Positions 1 through 7,844 of a stretch of DNA of 21,009 nt are shown in pieces. The notes below the pieces were generated by a model, which did no database searches, had not been told where the DNA came from, and saw only the letters and a list, made by a program, of their open reading frames with translations. Source of the stretch: Bacillota bacterium (lineage in GTDB: Bacteria; Bacillota; Proteinivoracia; UBA4975); assembly GCA_012727415.1 (NCBI GenBank), contig JAAYHI010000177.1, positions 1 to 21,009 on the forward strand, written 5' to 3'. Each line of letters opens with the position of its first letter. Position 1 is the first letter of the stretch. The translations under genes were made by a program, and so were the position numbers.

Positions 1-294
1 GACAGACTCTTTGCGTTCCGTTAACCGGGAGACAAGGCTTTCTATCAGGGAATCAGCTGTTTGACCGAAGTCGGTATACCTGACCTCGAGTCCCGGGAAA
101 TGTTGGGTTTCTTTTGCCCCTTTGCTGCGATAGGCATCGAAAACCAGGATGATGTGCTGGCCGGTATAGGACTGATACTCCCGGAGAGCTTCCAGCAGCA
201 GATGCCTAGCGTCTTCCGGGGAGTGCTTCATAATTGCCGCCAGTTCAGGCCAGCCGCCAATGACATTGTAACCGTCAATAATCAAGTATTCCAT
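1..294 (-). CDS. yacP: YacP-like NYN-domain ribonuclease (partial, N-terminal 98 aa)
   Basis: The reading frame opens with MEYLIIDGYNVIGGWPEL and continues through the left edge of the window, so the C-terminus is missing. The early hydrophobic strand followed by DGYNVIG, and the later LVFDAYRSKG segment, fit the NYN/PIN-like fold of YacP (Rae1 in B. subtilis), a ribosome-associated endoribonuclease. In that family the first Asp is a metal-binding active-site residue. The ATG lies 2 nt after the rlmB stop codon and is preceded by AAAGG, so it is probably translationally coupled to rlmB. The rlmB-yacP order is the usual one in Bacillota. Family assignment is fairly secure; the RNase activity is inherited from the family and not shown here. 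Confidence 0.85.
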   Translation of the reverse strand, partial: MEYLIIDGYNVIGGWPELAAIMKHSPEDARHLLLEALREYQSYTGQHIILVFDAYRSKGAKETQHFPGLEVRYTDFGQTADSLIESLVSRLTERKESV

Positions 295-296
295 GC

Positions 297-1016
297 TCAA
301 TACCTTTGCCGCAGAATCTCGTAGAGGATTACTGCCCCCGCCACTGATACATTGAGGGAATTGACTCTGCCCAAAGTAGGGATGCTTACAGTATAATCGC
401 TTTTTTCCCTGAGCAGCCGGGGTACACCTTTGCCTTCACTGCCTAAGATCAACACCACAGGAAAATTCCAGTCGACTCCCCAGTAGTTCTCCCCATCCAT
501 ATCAGCTGCTGCTACCCAAAAACCCTTGTCCTTTAATATCTCCAGGGTCTGGGCCAAATTGCCGACCCGACAGACTGGAACAGATTCAATAGCTCCCATA
601 GAAACCCTGGCAACGGTCCCGGTAAGTTGGGCGCTGCGCCGCTTGGGCAGTATAACCCCGGCAACGCCGGCACATTCCCCGCTGCGCAGCAATGCTCCCA
701 GGTTATGGGGATCTTCAACACCTGCCAGCATCAGGAGAACCGGGTTGGCTGAAATATCCAGGCCCTGAACCAATTCATCCAGTTCCCAATATCTCCAGGC
801 GGCAATCTCAGCGATTACACCCTGGTGATTTAAGTCCCGGGCCAATTCCTCCAGCTTTTCCCGGGGCACGAACTGCAGGGGACAGCCTTTCTCCCGGGCG
901 AGATTGAGCAGAGGCTGTACGCCCCTGCTGCCCTTGGCCACGAAAATCTTGGTCAGTGAACCCTGGCCTTCCAGGGCAGCCAGGACATTGTTGCGGCCGG
1001 CGATATACTCAGGCAT
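297..1016 (-). CDS. rlmB: 23S rRNA (guanosine-2'-O-)-methyltransferase RlmB (SpoU/TrmH family)
   Basis: This 239-residue SpoU-class (SPOUT) methyltransferase uses SAM to 2'-O-methylate a guanosine in 23S rRNA. The N-terminal substrate-binding domain begins YIAGRNNVLAAL. The three catalytic motifs follow: EDPHNLGALLRSGE (N and R of motif 1), VLILGSEGKGV (motif 2) and RVNSLNVSVAGA (motif 3), which form the SAM-binding knot. I chose the ATG at 1016 because AAGGGG lies just upstream and the length matches the family (about 240-250 aa). A longer open frame to 1196 adds only sequence antisense-shared with thyX and nothing typical of the family. The start overlaps the thyX 3' end by 8 nt, which suggests coupling. 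The target G2251 is known for E. coli RlmB; other TrmH-type targets cannot be excluded. Confidence 0.93.
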   Translation of the reverse strand: MPEYIAGRNNVLAALEGQGSLTKIFVAKGSRGVQPLLNLAREKGCPLQFVPREKLEELARDLNHQGVIAEIAAWRYWELDELVQGLDISANPVLLMLAGVEDPHNLGALLRSGECAGVAGVILPKRRSAQLTGTVARVSMGAIESVPVCRVGNLAQTLEILKDKGFWVAAADMDGENYWGVDWNFPVVLILGSEGKGVPRLLREKSDYTVSIPTLGRVNSLNVSVAGAVILYEILRQRY

Positions 1017-1686
1017 CCTTTTTCCCCTTCTTCCATCTCCCGCAGGACATAGGCCCTTCAGGGCAGGTGCCGTCGATATCGCACCTGGCTCCGGCACGGG
1101 CAAAAATCGTCGGTGCCTTTTCTTTGACCAGGGCCAGCATCTTCCAGGCCAGTTGCCTGATTTCCCACTGGGCCCGGTTACAGCAGCGATGCTCAAAAAA
1201 GTTGAGCAGACTGCGGCTGTTCATGGTGAGGATGATGCTGGTATGACAGGAGTTAGGAAGGATATAGCGGGCATCCTCTTTATCCGCCACTGCCGCAAGT
1301 TGAGCATAGGCCTGCCGCAGCTCTTCCATGACCTGGAGATACTTTTCCCGGGCCAGAGAGTTGTTGGCAATGGAAGGCGGCATGACGAAATCAAAATTAT
1401 CTTCCTTGACATAGCGCTGGGACTTTTGCGAATAGCTGGCGATGCGGTGGCGGACCAGCTGATGGGTTAAAGTCCGGCTCACGCCCTCGACGCCAAAGGT
1501 GAAACTGACATGCTCCAAGGGGGAATAATGGCCCATTTCCACCAGCTTGGCAACCAGTTTCGCCGCCCCCGCCCCCTGCATCTTGTCCACCAACTCTTCA
1601 ATAGAGGCATCGGAGTAACACAAGCGGGCAGCTGTGGCGACAGTGTTTTCCGGTTCCGGTGTCCAGTTAAGCAATCTGACCTGCAT
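1009..1686 (-). CDS. thyX: Flavin-dependent thymidylate synthase ThyX
   Basis: ThyX converts dUMP to dTMP using methylenetetrahydrofolate as carbon donor and reduced FAD/NAD(P)H as reductant, independently of ThyA. The 225-residue product has the diagnostic RHRxxSxxxxSxR signature intact at residues 79-91 (RHRIASYSQKSQR), an early HYSPLEHVSFTF segment, and NSRSLLNFFEHR, which fits the conserved helix near the active site. The C-terminal tail carries three cysteines in CDIDGTCPEGPMSCG, a tail I recognise from other Bacillota ThyX proteins. ATG at 1686 has a GGGAGGG ribosome binding site inside the end of mrnC (3-nt gap). Its position between mrnC and rlmB is an insertion relative to the B. subtilis order. 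Confidence 0.96.
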   Translation of the reverse strand: MQVRLLNWTPEPENTVATAARLCYSDASIEELVDKMQGAGAAKLVAKLVEMGHYSPLEHVSFTFGVEGVSRTLTHQLVRHRIASYSQKSQRYVKEDNFDFVMPPSIANNSLAREKYLQVMEELRQAYAQLAAVADKEDARYILPNSCHTSIILTMNSRSLLNFFEHRCCNRAQWEIRQLAWKMLALVKEKAPTIFARAGARCDIDGTCPEGPMSCGRWKKGKKDA

Positions 1687-1689
1687 CCA

Positions 1690-2073
1690 TTATTCCCTCC
1701 CTGAAAAAATCATCTGAAACAGCTGATCTAAGCGGCTGTACTGTTTGCTGAGCCACAGCCAGCCTACAACGACTTCCAGGCCCGTTGCCTGACAATATTC
1801 AGTACTGCTGCGGGGAAGGCCTTTAGCATTGCGCCCCCGCCTCAGCAAATCACTTTCTTCCTGGCTGAAGAATTCTTCCAGCCGGGCCACTGCCTCTGCC
1901 TGCCCTTCGGCACTGGTAAAGCCCGCGGAAATCCGGTGAACCTGCTTCCCTGGCGGCGTTTCCCCTGCCACCACCAGCCTCTGCCTGGAGTATAACTCGT
2001 AGACGGCATCGCCTATCCAAGCCAGGTGCTGAATGGGGAGAAGGGAAGCTTCCTGTGGGTCGAGGAAATCCAT
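1690..2073 (-). CDS. mrnC: Mini-ribonuclease III (MrnC)
   Basis: This 127-residue protein corresponds to an RNase III catalytic domain without the dsRNA-binding domain, the hallmark of MrnC, which trims 23S rRNA precursor ends in Bacillota. The segment LAWIGDAVYELYSR (residues 18-30) contains the catalytic-type Asp, and the C-terminal ATGLEVVVGWLWLS contains the second acidic site (family pattern ALEAxxGYLYL). KGLPRSSTEY fits the central region. The ATG at 2073 sits 4 nt after the gltX stop. Its ribosome binding site is modest (GGGGAT), so translational coupling to gltX is likely. In B. subtilis mrnC follows cysS; here it directly follows gltX. Confidence 0.92.
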   Translation of the reverse strand: MDFLDPQEASLLPIQHLAWIGDAVYELYSRQRLVVAGETPPGKQVHRISAGFTSAEGQAEAVARLEEFFSQEESDLLRRGRNAKGLPRSSTEYCQATGLEVVVGWLWLSKQYSRLDQLFQMIFSGRE

Positions 2074-2077
2074 CTTG

Positions 2078-3547
2078 CTATATCCCCGCCTGTTGCCGGC
2101 TGGACTTAATCCGGGTCACTGCCCGCTCCTTGCCTAAAAGGGGCAGGGAATAGTGTAACTCCTGCCCGCTGACTGTCCCTGTCAAAGCTGCCCGTATCGG
2201 CATAAATACCGCCTTGCCGCTAATGCCGTGCAGGGACTTCATATCTTTGTTCAACTGTTTTAGCAATGCCTGAACCTCCTGCTGCCTTTGAGAAAAGTCC
2301 TCCCGATCGGGTAAGGCTGACAAGCGGGCCACCAACTCATCCAGCACTAGGGGAGTGGTTTCCAGTTGCAAGGGAGGCAAGGCCTCGGGCTGTACCTGGA
2401 CGGTGTCGCTCAAGAATTCCCTGGCATACTCCGGCACCTGGGCCAAGCAGCGCAATTCGTCTCTGATAACGGCAAGCAGGTATTTTAACCACTCCCGGGA
2501 AAAGCCGGTAAGGCCCTCGGCTTCCAAAAAGGGAGTAGCCTTGTCCGCCAAAATATCCAGGTCGCTGGCCCGAATGTACTGGTTGTTCATCCAGTCAAGC
2601 TTTTGGGCATCAAAGATGCCGGGACTCTTTGAAACCCTGGACAGGTCGAAGGCCTTTATGAGTTCTTCTTTGGACATGATTTCAACATTGTCTTCCGGCG
2701 ACCAGCCTAATAGGGCCAGAAAGTTTACAACTGCTTCAGGCAGGTATCCCTGGCGGGCGTATCTCCCCACTGACATGTCACCCATTCGCTTACTCATCTT
2801 GCGGCCGCTGGTGTCCAGGACAACAGAAACGTGGCCAAACTGGGGTATTGGCTCATTTAAAGCCTGGTAAATCAGGACTTGCCGCGGTGTATTCACCAAA
2901 TGTTCATTGGCGCGGATAATATGCGTGATGCCCATAGTGATGTCGTCAATAACCACTGCATAATTGTAAGTGGGAATGCCATCGGACTTAATGATGATAA
3001 AGTCGCCCACATCCCTGGACTGGAAGCTGACCTCACCGCGAATAAGGTCGTCGATTAATATTTCGCTGTCCGCGGGAACCTTAAAGCGAACAACTGGTTT
3101 CAAGCCTGCCTGCAGTTTCTCTTCCACCTGAGCAGGCGTGAGGTTGCGGCAGCGCCCGCTGTATACCGGATTATCGCCGCGGGCCATAGCCGCTGCCCTG
3201 TCCTGTTCCAGCTCTTCGGGAGTGCAAAAGCAATAGTAGACATGGCCGCCCAGCCACAATTTTGACAAGTACTCCTTGTATATCTCCAGGCGCTCGGTTT
3301 GCCGGTAAGGCCCATTGGGGCCGCCCACTTCCAGGCCCTCATCCCAATCCAGGCCCAGCCAGCGCAGGCTGGCGCCAATGTCCCGTTCCCATTTCTCACT
3401 GGAACGCTCTAAATCTGTGTCCTCGCTGCGAAGGACGAATGAGCCATTGTGGCGACGGGCAAAAAGCCAATTAAACAAAACCGTCCTGGCGCCGCCGATA
3501 TGTAGAGGTCCGGTGGGACTGGGAGCAAATCTAACTTTTACAGTCAT
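2078..3547 (-). CDS. gltX: Glutamate--tRNA ligase (GltX)
   Basis: This class I aminoacyl-tRNA synthetase of 489 aa, the normal length, charges tRNA-Glu (and, in many Bacillota, tRNA-Gln before amidotransferase correction). The class I signature appears as PSPTGPLHIGG (residues 9-19, HIGH equivalent) and the KMSKR loop lies at residues 250-254. A Zn-binding style pattern C106-x-C108 ... YSGRC (C133) is retained. The C-terminal helical region is the anticodon-binding domain. ATG at 3547 follows a clear AGGAGG with about 8 nt spacing and starts 4 nt after ispDF. I do not see cysE or cysS downstream, unlike the classical gltX-cysE-cysS arrangement. Confidence 0.97.
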   Translation of the reverse strand: MTVKVRFAPSPTGPLHIGGARTVLFNWLFARRHNGSFVLRSEDTDLERSSEKWERDIGASLRWLGLDWDEGLEVGGPNGPYRQTERLEIYKEYLSKLWLGGHVYYCFCTPEELEQDRAAAMARGDNPVYSGRCRNLTPAQVEEKLQAGLKPVVRFKVPADSEILIDDLIRGEVSFQSRDVGDFIIIKSDGIPTYNYAVVIDDITMGITHIIRANEHLVNTPRQVLIYQALNEPIPQFGHVSVVLDTSGRKMSKRMGDMSVGRYARQGYLPEAVVNFLALLGWSPEDNVEIMSKEELIKAFDLSRVSKSPGIFDAQKLDWMNNQYIRASDLDILADKATPFLEAEGLTGFSREWLKYLLAVIRDELRCLAQVPEYAREFLSDTVQVQPEALPPLQLETTPLVLDELVARLSALPDREDFSQRQQEVQALLKQLNKDMKSLHGISGKAVFMPIRAALTGTVSGQELHYSLPLLGKERAVTRIKSSRQQAGI

Positions 3548-3551
3548 TCTA

Positions 3552-4694
3552 TTACCTCCTGTGGCCTATTGCTGAAACAGTGCAAACACTTTGGGCGGCC
3601 ATCCCCTCTTCCCGCCCGACAAATCCCAGCCCTTCGGTGGTGGTAGCCTTGACATTGATCCTTGAGGCATCTATGCCTGCACTGGCAGCAATATTTTCCT
3701 GCATTTTGGGGATAAAGGGCGCGATCTTCGGCTTCTGGGCAAGGACCACGGCATCAATATTGACGATGCGAAAGTTAATGGCTGCCAACATATCTGCCAC
3801 CTGGGACAAAAGCTTACAGCTGTCTGCCCCCGCCCAGGCCGGGTCGGTATCGGGGAAATACCGGCCAATGTCACCAAGGCCTGCAGCACCCAGCAGGGCG
3901 TCAATAATGGCGTGAATGAGGACGTCGGCGTTAGAGTGACCCAACAGCCCTTTGGGAAATGGGATCTCTACGCCTCCCAATACCAGCTTTCTTCCCGGCA
4001 CCAGCTGGTGTACATCGTAACCAATGCCGGTGCGCACAGTTTCGCCGATAATCTGCGTTGCCCTAAGTATATCCTGGGGGTGGGTAATTTTCAAATTGGT
4101 GGCCTCCCCGGAGACAACCCTTACAGGTTGTCCCAAAGCTTCAACTAAAAATGCGTCGTCGGTGGCATCCCGCCGCTTTTCCCCCGCATGATCGTAAGCT
4201 GCCAGCAACAGTTCCCGTCTGAAGACCTGGGGGGTTTGCGCCGCCTGCAGCCGTGACCTATCCAGGGTAGTTTTGACGATGCCATCAGCTACTTCTTTCA
4301 CAGTGTCAGTCAGCGGCAGAGCGGGAATTGCCGCCCCGCAAACCTTTGCGGCTTCAATGACCCGGCGGATGAGTTCCGGGCTGGCCAGGGGACGGCTGCC
4401 ATCATGAATGAGGATGTATTCCCCCCGGGCAGCGATGAGGCCGGCATATACCGAATCCTGGCGGCTGTCCCCGCCAGGTACCAATGTGTATTCCTCAAGA
4501 ACATCGCCGATTGCCTGGCGACACAGTTCTTCCTCTCCCTGGCGAAAGACTATTATGTATTCATCGGCAAATCCCCGCAGAGATAACAACGTACGGGTCA
4601 ACACAGGTTGACCCGCAATGGACAAAAATTGTTTATTAATGCCTGCATTAATCCGCTGGCTCGTTCCAGCCGCAGGTATGATTGCACTTATCAT
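3552..4694 (-). CDS. ispDF: Bifunctional IspD/IspF isoprenoid synthesis enzyme (MEP pathway)
   Basis: This is a fusion of two MEP-pathway enzymes in 380 aa. Residues 1-220 are IspD (MEP cytidylyltransferase): the nucleotide-binding start IIPAAGTSQRINAGINKQF, HDGSRPL at 97-103, and LPLTDTVKEV. Residues 221-380 are IspF (MEcPP synthase): GYDVHQL with metal ligands D227 and H229, GHSNADVLIHAI with H261, DIGRYFPDTDP and the C-terminal KATTTEGLGFVGR. Both domains look complete, so CTP transfer and cyclisation may both be carried out. I start it at the ATG at 4694, preceded by GAGGTG, rather than the open frame to 4736, which would add 14 non-homologous residues and overlap yacL. It lies between yacL and gltX in the usual ispD-ispF position. 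Confidence 0.95.
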   Translation of the reverse strand: MISAIIPAAGTSQRINAGINKQFLSIAGQPVLTRTLLSLRGFADEYIIVFRQGEEELCRQAIGDVLEEYTLVPGGDSRQDSVYAGLIAARGEYILIHDGSRPLASPELIRRVIEAAKVCGAAIPALPLTDTVKEVADGIVKTTLDRSRLQAAQTPQVFRRELLLAAYDHAGEKRRDATDDAFLVEALGQPVRVVSGEATNLKITHPQDILRATQIIGETVRTGIGYDVHQLVPGRKLVLGGVEIPFPKGLLGHSNADVLIHAIIDALLGAAGLGDIGRYFPDTDPAWAGADSCKLLSQVADMLAAINFRIVNIDAVVLAQKPKIAPFIPKMQENIAASAGIDASRINVKATTTEGLGFVGREEGMAAQSVCTVSAIGHRR

Positions 4695-4704
4695 CTTACA
4701 CACC

Positions 4705-5790
4705 TCAACTGATTTTTTCCTGCTTGAGGCGGGCAAATATCATGCGCCCGGCAGCGGTTTGGAGGACGCTGGTAACCAATACTGAAACCTCATTGCCAAT
4801 AAAGGAGCGGCCCCCGTCAACAACAATCATGGTCCCGTCGTCCAGGTAGGCAATGCCCTGTCCGGATTCCTTGCCATCTTTGACAATCTGGACATCCATT
4901 TCTTCACCCGGCAAGACGACGGGTTTGACCGCATTGGCCAGCTCATTGATATTAAGAACAGGAACCCCCTGTAATTCGCAAACCTTATTGAGATTATAGT
5001 CATTGGTGACAACCTTGCCCTTAAGCTTTTGAGACAGTTTTACCAGGCGGCTGTCCACCTCCAAGCCTTCATCATCATTATCTTCGAGAACATGTACGGG
5101 AATATTGATTTCTTTTTGAATGCGATTGAGAATATCCAAACCCCGGCGGCCTCTGTTGCGCTTCAGGGTATCTGAAGAATCTGCAATATGCCTGAGCTCT
5201 TCCAGGACGAAGCTGGGAATGATAATTTTGCCGTCCAGGAAACCCGCATCACAAATATCGGCGATGCGTCCGTCTATAATCACAGAAGTGTCGAGGATCT
5301 TGGGCACAGCTGCCCCCTTCTCCCTGGCTGTCCCCTCTGAAGGGTTTTTGGAACCCCGAAACATTAGCATCAGGTCTTCACGTTTCTTTACAACCACAAC
5401 CGCGCATATCCAGGCGAAAAAAATATTGATTATAATCGCAAAGAAAGGCCCAAAGACTGGCACCACATCTCTAAAGGGATAGAAGAGAAGTGTGCCGATA
5501 ATAAGTCCGGTGATAATGCCTACAAGCCCGGCTACCAAGTCGGGTCCGGGCAATACCAGCAGGTGCTTCTCAAACCAGTGACCGCTTTTCTGAATGGCCT
5601 TGGCAATCAGCGGGGAGATTAAATAGAATATTAGTCCAAAAAGCAGTGCCCCCAAGATAGCAGCGACGACGTGCCCCCATGGAGGCAAACCCTCGGTAAG
5701 GGCTGGAACAACTTGAATCTTCGTTATAAGGGTGTATCCAAATGCAATACCGATAATAGTAAGCACAGCCCGGGTTACCTTAGAAAACAA
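4705..5790 (-). CDS. yacL: Membrane-anchored PIN/TRAM-domain protein (YacL family)
   Basis: The product of about 361 aa has four hydrophobic segments in its first half (around residues 9-25, 40-60, 82-103 and 110-135), then a PIN nuclease-like domain, and ends with a TRAM RNA-binding domain (from about EEMDVQIVKDGKESGQGIAYLDDGT onward). PIN acidic residues are visible in ILDTSVIIDGRI, VLEELRHIAD and TNDYNLN. YacL homologues are widespread in Bacillota with poorly defined function, probably a membrane-tethered RNase. I chose the TTG at 5790 because GGGAGGTGG lies 7 nt upstream; the ATG at 5814 lies upstream of that ribosome binding site. A TATACT sequence in the gap to carD might be a weak internal promoter. 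Confidence 0.88.
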   Translation of the reverse strand: MFSKVTRAVLTIIGIAFGYTLITKIQVVPALTEGLPPWGHVVAAILGALLFGLIFYLISPLIAKAIQKSGHWFEKHLLVLPGPDLVAGLVGIITGLIIGTLLFYPFRDVVPVFGPFFAIIINIFFAWICAVVVVKKREDLMLMFRGSKNPSEGTAREKGAAVPKILDTSVIIDGRIADICDAGFLDGKIIIPSFVLEELRHIADSSDTLKRNRGRRGLDILNRIQKEINIPVHVLEDNDDEGLEVDSRLVKLSQKLKGKVVTNDYNLNKVCELQGVPVLNINELANAVKPVVLPGEEMDVQIVKDGKESGQGIAYLDDGTMIVVDGGRSFIGNEVSVLVTSVLQTAAGRMIFARLKQEKIS

Positions 5791-5844
5791 ATTTCCACCT
5801 CCCTGCAACAGCATTAAGATATAGTATACACTATTACCTCGCTA

Positions 5845-6321
5845 CTATTCCACAGTTTGCTCCAGTAAATCCATGGCAATGTCATGCTCCATGTCACTGG
5901 CCAAGGCAAGTTCGCTGACTAAAATTTGCCGGGCGGTATCCAGCATCTTGCGTTCACAGGTTGACAAGCCCTTTTCCTTATCGCGGCAAGTTAAGTTCCG
6001 GACCACTTCAGCGATAGCAAAGATATCACCGGTTTTTAGTTTTTCTAAATGAGCACGGTACCGCCTGTTCCAATTGGCAGTACTGGAAACCCGTTTTTTG
6101 CGAAGCACATCGAGGACCTGTTGCACTGTATCCGAATCAATTACCTGGCGCAGTCCCGCTTCGGCCACAGCGGAAACCGGAATCATTACCTTCATATCCC
6201 CGATGGGCATCCGCAAAACATAATATTGTTTAACTTTGCCCAGGACTTCCCTGGTTTCGATTGCCTCAATGGTGCCTGCGCCATGCATTGGATAGACTAC
6301 TTTATCACCGACTTTAAACAT
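5845..6321 (-). CDS. carD: CarD/CdnL-family RNA polymerase-binding transcription regulator
   Basis: The 158-residue product begins MFKVGDKVVYPMHGAGTIEAIE, the classic Tudor-like RNA-polymerase-interacting domain of CarD/CdnL, which contacts the beta subunit and stabilises promoter complexes. The helical DNA-binding C-terminal domain follows (NRRYRAHLEKLKTGDIFAIAEVVRNL, then LSTCERKMLDTARQILVSELALA). Length matches the family. ATG at 6321 has an AAGGGGG ribosome binding site. The gene is first in a transcription unit with its own consensus sigma-A promoter and is probably co-transcribed with yacL and the genes beyond. Promoter-proximal position suggests constitutive, growth-related expression; its own regulon cannot be inferred here. 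Confidence 0.93.
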   Translation of the reverse strand: MFKVGDKVVYPMHGAGTIEAIETREVLGKVKQYYVLRMPIGDMKVMIPVSAVAEAGLRQVIDSDTVQQVLDVLRKKRVSSTANWNRRYRAHLEKLKTGDIFAIAEVVRNLTCRDKEKGLSTCERKMLDTARQILVSELALASDMEHDIAMDLLEQTVE

Positions 6322-6384
6322 GCTGCAAGCCCCCTTCTATTGTTATAATTTTAGCATAAAAGGACAATCAAAGTCAAATTTGAT

Positions 6385-6413
6385 ATCATAGCATACAAGT
6401 ATATCCATGTCAA
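6385..6413 (-). promoter_or_regulatory. Sigma-A promoter of the carD-yacL-ispDF unit
   Basis: On the minus strand TTGACA (6413-6408) is followed after exactly 17 nt by TATGAT (6390-6385). That is a perfect -35 and a one-mismatch -10. The predicted start lies near 6378, giving a leader of about 56 nt before the carD ATG. The -35 begins immediately beyond the T-run of the pssA terminator, so the two transcription units are tightly packed. Confidence 0.88.
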
Positions 6414-6414
6414 C

Positions 6415-6440
6415 AAAAAGGCCAGGATTTTTCCCTGGCA
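6415..6440 (-). terminator. Rho-independent terminator after pssA
   Basis: The minus-strand hairpin is GCCAGG/CCTGGC with a 7-nt loop (stem arms at 6421-6426 and 6434-6439), followed by a T-run (CTTTTTG). It lies about 75 nt beyond the pssA stop and ends the radA-disA-psd-pssA unit. Confidence 0.82.
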
Positions 6441-6514
6441 TTAAAAATTTGCAGAAGCGTCATTGAATTTTCCTGTGACCCTCGCCCGCAAAAAGTGCTT
6501 CTTTCTGTTAGTGC

Positions 6515-7213
6515 TCAGGCAGCACGGGTTTTTACATGCTTATGCCACATCTCCACCAAGAAGTTTTTTAGTCCCAGCAACAAATAGATAATTATCGGGA
6601 CCATAAAAAATGCCGATGCCTGCCAGCGCAACAAGATTACTGCCCCCACCAGCACTGCCACTGCAAAGAGGACGACATACTTTGGAATGCCTATAGTTTT
6701 AAAATCAGGATACCTGACTCTGCTGATCATCAGCCAGGAGAGCAACAACATCGCTGTCAGCACAAGCCAGGTGTTGCGGCCGGAACTGTAAAGAAGAAAC
6801 AATGTTAGCAACCCCCCGGCCAGGGTTATGGGCACGCCCACAAAGTATCCGATCCCCGAAGTAAGGACATTAAAGCGGGCAAGCCTCAAAGCTCCCATCA
6901 GGGGAAAAGGCAAGATGGCAATAATGCCCCAGAAGCTGCCCAACTGGTACAAGCTGCAGGTGTAAGCCAGCATTGCTGGAGCGACGCCAAAAGTAACCAA
7001 ATCGGATAAGGAGTCCAGTTGCTTGCCAAACTCCGAGCTGACCCCCAGGAGTCTGGCCAGGCGGCCGTCGAAACCGTCAAAGAGCATGCCCATGATGATA
7101 AATACCGCCGCCCAATCGGTATAACCGTTAAAAATGTAAATAAGAGCTATAAGTCCAAAAATCAAATTTGCCAAAGTGCACAAGCTGGGAACGATTTTTT
7201 TAAGCGTCTGCAA
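6515..7213 (-). CDS. pssA: CDP-diacylglycerol--serine O-phosphatidyltransferase (PssA)
   Basis: This integral membrane CDP-alcohol phosphotransferase of 232 aa makes phosphatidylserine from CDP-diacylglycerol and serine. The family motif DGxxAR-x8-G-x3-D-x3-D is complete at residues 49-71 (D49, G50, A53, R54, G63, D67, D71); these residues bind Mg2+ and the CDP moiety. At least five to six hydrophobic helices surround it, e.g. LIFGLIALIYIF and YVVLFAVAVLVGAVILL. It starts with TTG at 7213, preceded by GGGGAGG, directly after the psd stop codon. The adjacent psd gene encodes the next enzyme and supports serine as the acceptor. The neighbouring terminator makes pssA the last gene of its operon. 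Confidence 0.94.
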   Translation of the reverse strand: MQTLKKIVPSLCTLANLIFGLIALIYIFNGYTDWAAVFIIMGMLFDGFDGRLARLLGVSSEFGKQLDSLSDLVTFGVAPAMLAYTCSLYQLGSFWGIIAILPFPLMGALRLARFNVLTSGIGYFVGVPITLAGGLLTLFLLYSSGRNTWLVLTAMLLLSWLMISRVRYPDFKTIGIPKYVVLFAVAVLVGAVILLRWQASAFFMVPIIIYLLLGLKNFLVEMWHKHVKTRAA

Positions 7214-7834
7214 TTAGCTTTCCTCCCCAATAATAGTAAGGCCACCTTGCACTTTATCTCCCTCGGTTACCGACACCTTGTACCCGGAGGGAAATGTCAC
7301 CTGGGTGCATGACCCCAATTTAATCAAGCCGATTTTGTCCCCCTGGGCCAATTCCTGCCCCTCTTTAACCCAGCTGACGGTTCTCCGGGCCATGATTCCC
7401 GCCACCTGAACCACCTTTACCCGGATTTTTCCCTTGATGAGGTAAATGCGTTTTTCGTTGACCATAGGGGCCTCAGGGTTCATTGCCGGCAGGTACCGAC
7501 CAGGATGATGGCTGAGGGACTCCACTGCCCCGGCTATGGGGCTGCGATTAACATGGACATTTAAGGGAGACATGAAGATGCTTACCTGCCAGGAACCCTG
7601 GCCTACATATTCGCAGGGGACTGTGGTGACCCTGGTCACCGTTCCGTCGGCAGGAGCAAGGATTACACCTGGGTTTTCCCGCACCTGTCGTTGGGGATCC
7701 CGATAAAAGTAAAGGAGGAATGCCAACAGAGCCAAGGGAATCAGGCCCAACACAGGGTAAATCCAGGCAAGTACTGCCGTAAGCAGCACCAGTACAATTA
7801 CTTCGGTTTTCGCCTGGGAGAAAGCATGATTCAT
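7214..7834 (-). CDS. psd: Phosphatidylserine decarboxylase proenzyme (Psd)
   Basis: This short-type Psd of 206 aa decarboxylates phosphatidylserine to phosphatidylethanolamine using a pyruvoyl cofactor made by self-cleavage. The self-cleavage site LGS is at residues 173-175 (Ser175 becomes the pyruvoyl group). The Asp/His partners are visible as APADG (D63) and NVHVNRSP (H94). An N-terminal hydrophobic pair around residues 11-44 anchors it to the membrane. I start it at the ATG at 7834, preceded by AGGGGG with 6 nt spacing; a longer open frame to 8008 would overlap disA by 164 nt and adds no family sequence. The start is 10 nt after the disA stop, so it is in the same operon as disA. Confidence 0.93.
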   Translation of the reverse strand: MNHAFSQAKTEVIVLVLLTAVLAWIYPVLGLIPLALLAFLLYFYRDPQRQVRENPGVILAPADGTVTRVTTVPCEYVGQGSWQVSIFMSPLNVHVNRSPIAGAVESLSHHPGRYLPAMNPEAPMVNEKRIYLIKGKIRVKVVQVAGIMARRTVSWVKEGQELAQGDKIGLIKLGSCTQVTFPSGYKVSVTEGDKVQGGLTIIGEES

Positions 7835-7844
7835 AAAACGCCCC

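Noticed and set aside
1017..1196. Longer N-terminus for RlmB
   Set aside because: It overlaps thyX and precedes the typical RlmB start MPEYIAGRN; no homology visible.
904..1470. Plus-strand open frame of 188 codons over thyX and rlmB
   Set aside because: Antisense shadow of two recognisable genes; no family resemblance and no start signals.
2355..2870. Plus-strand open frame of 171 codons over gltX
   Set aside because: Antisense to an intact GltX with all motifs; no independent evidence.
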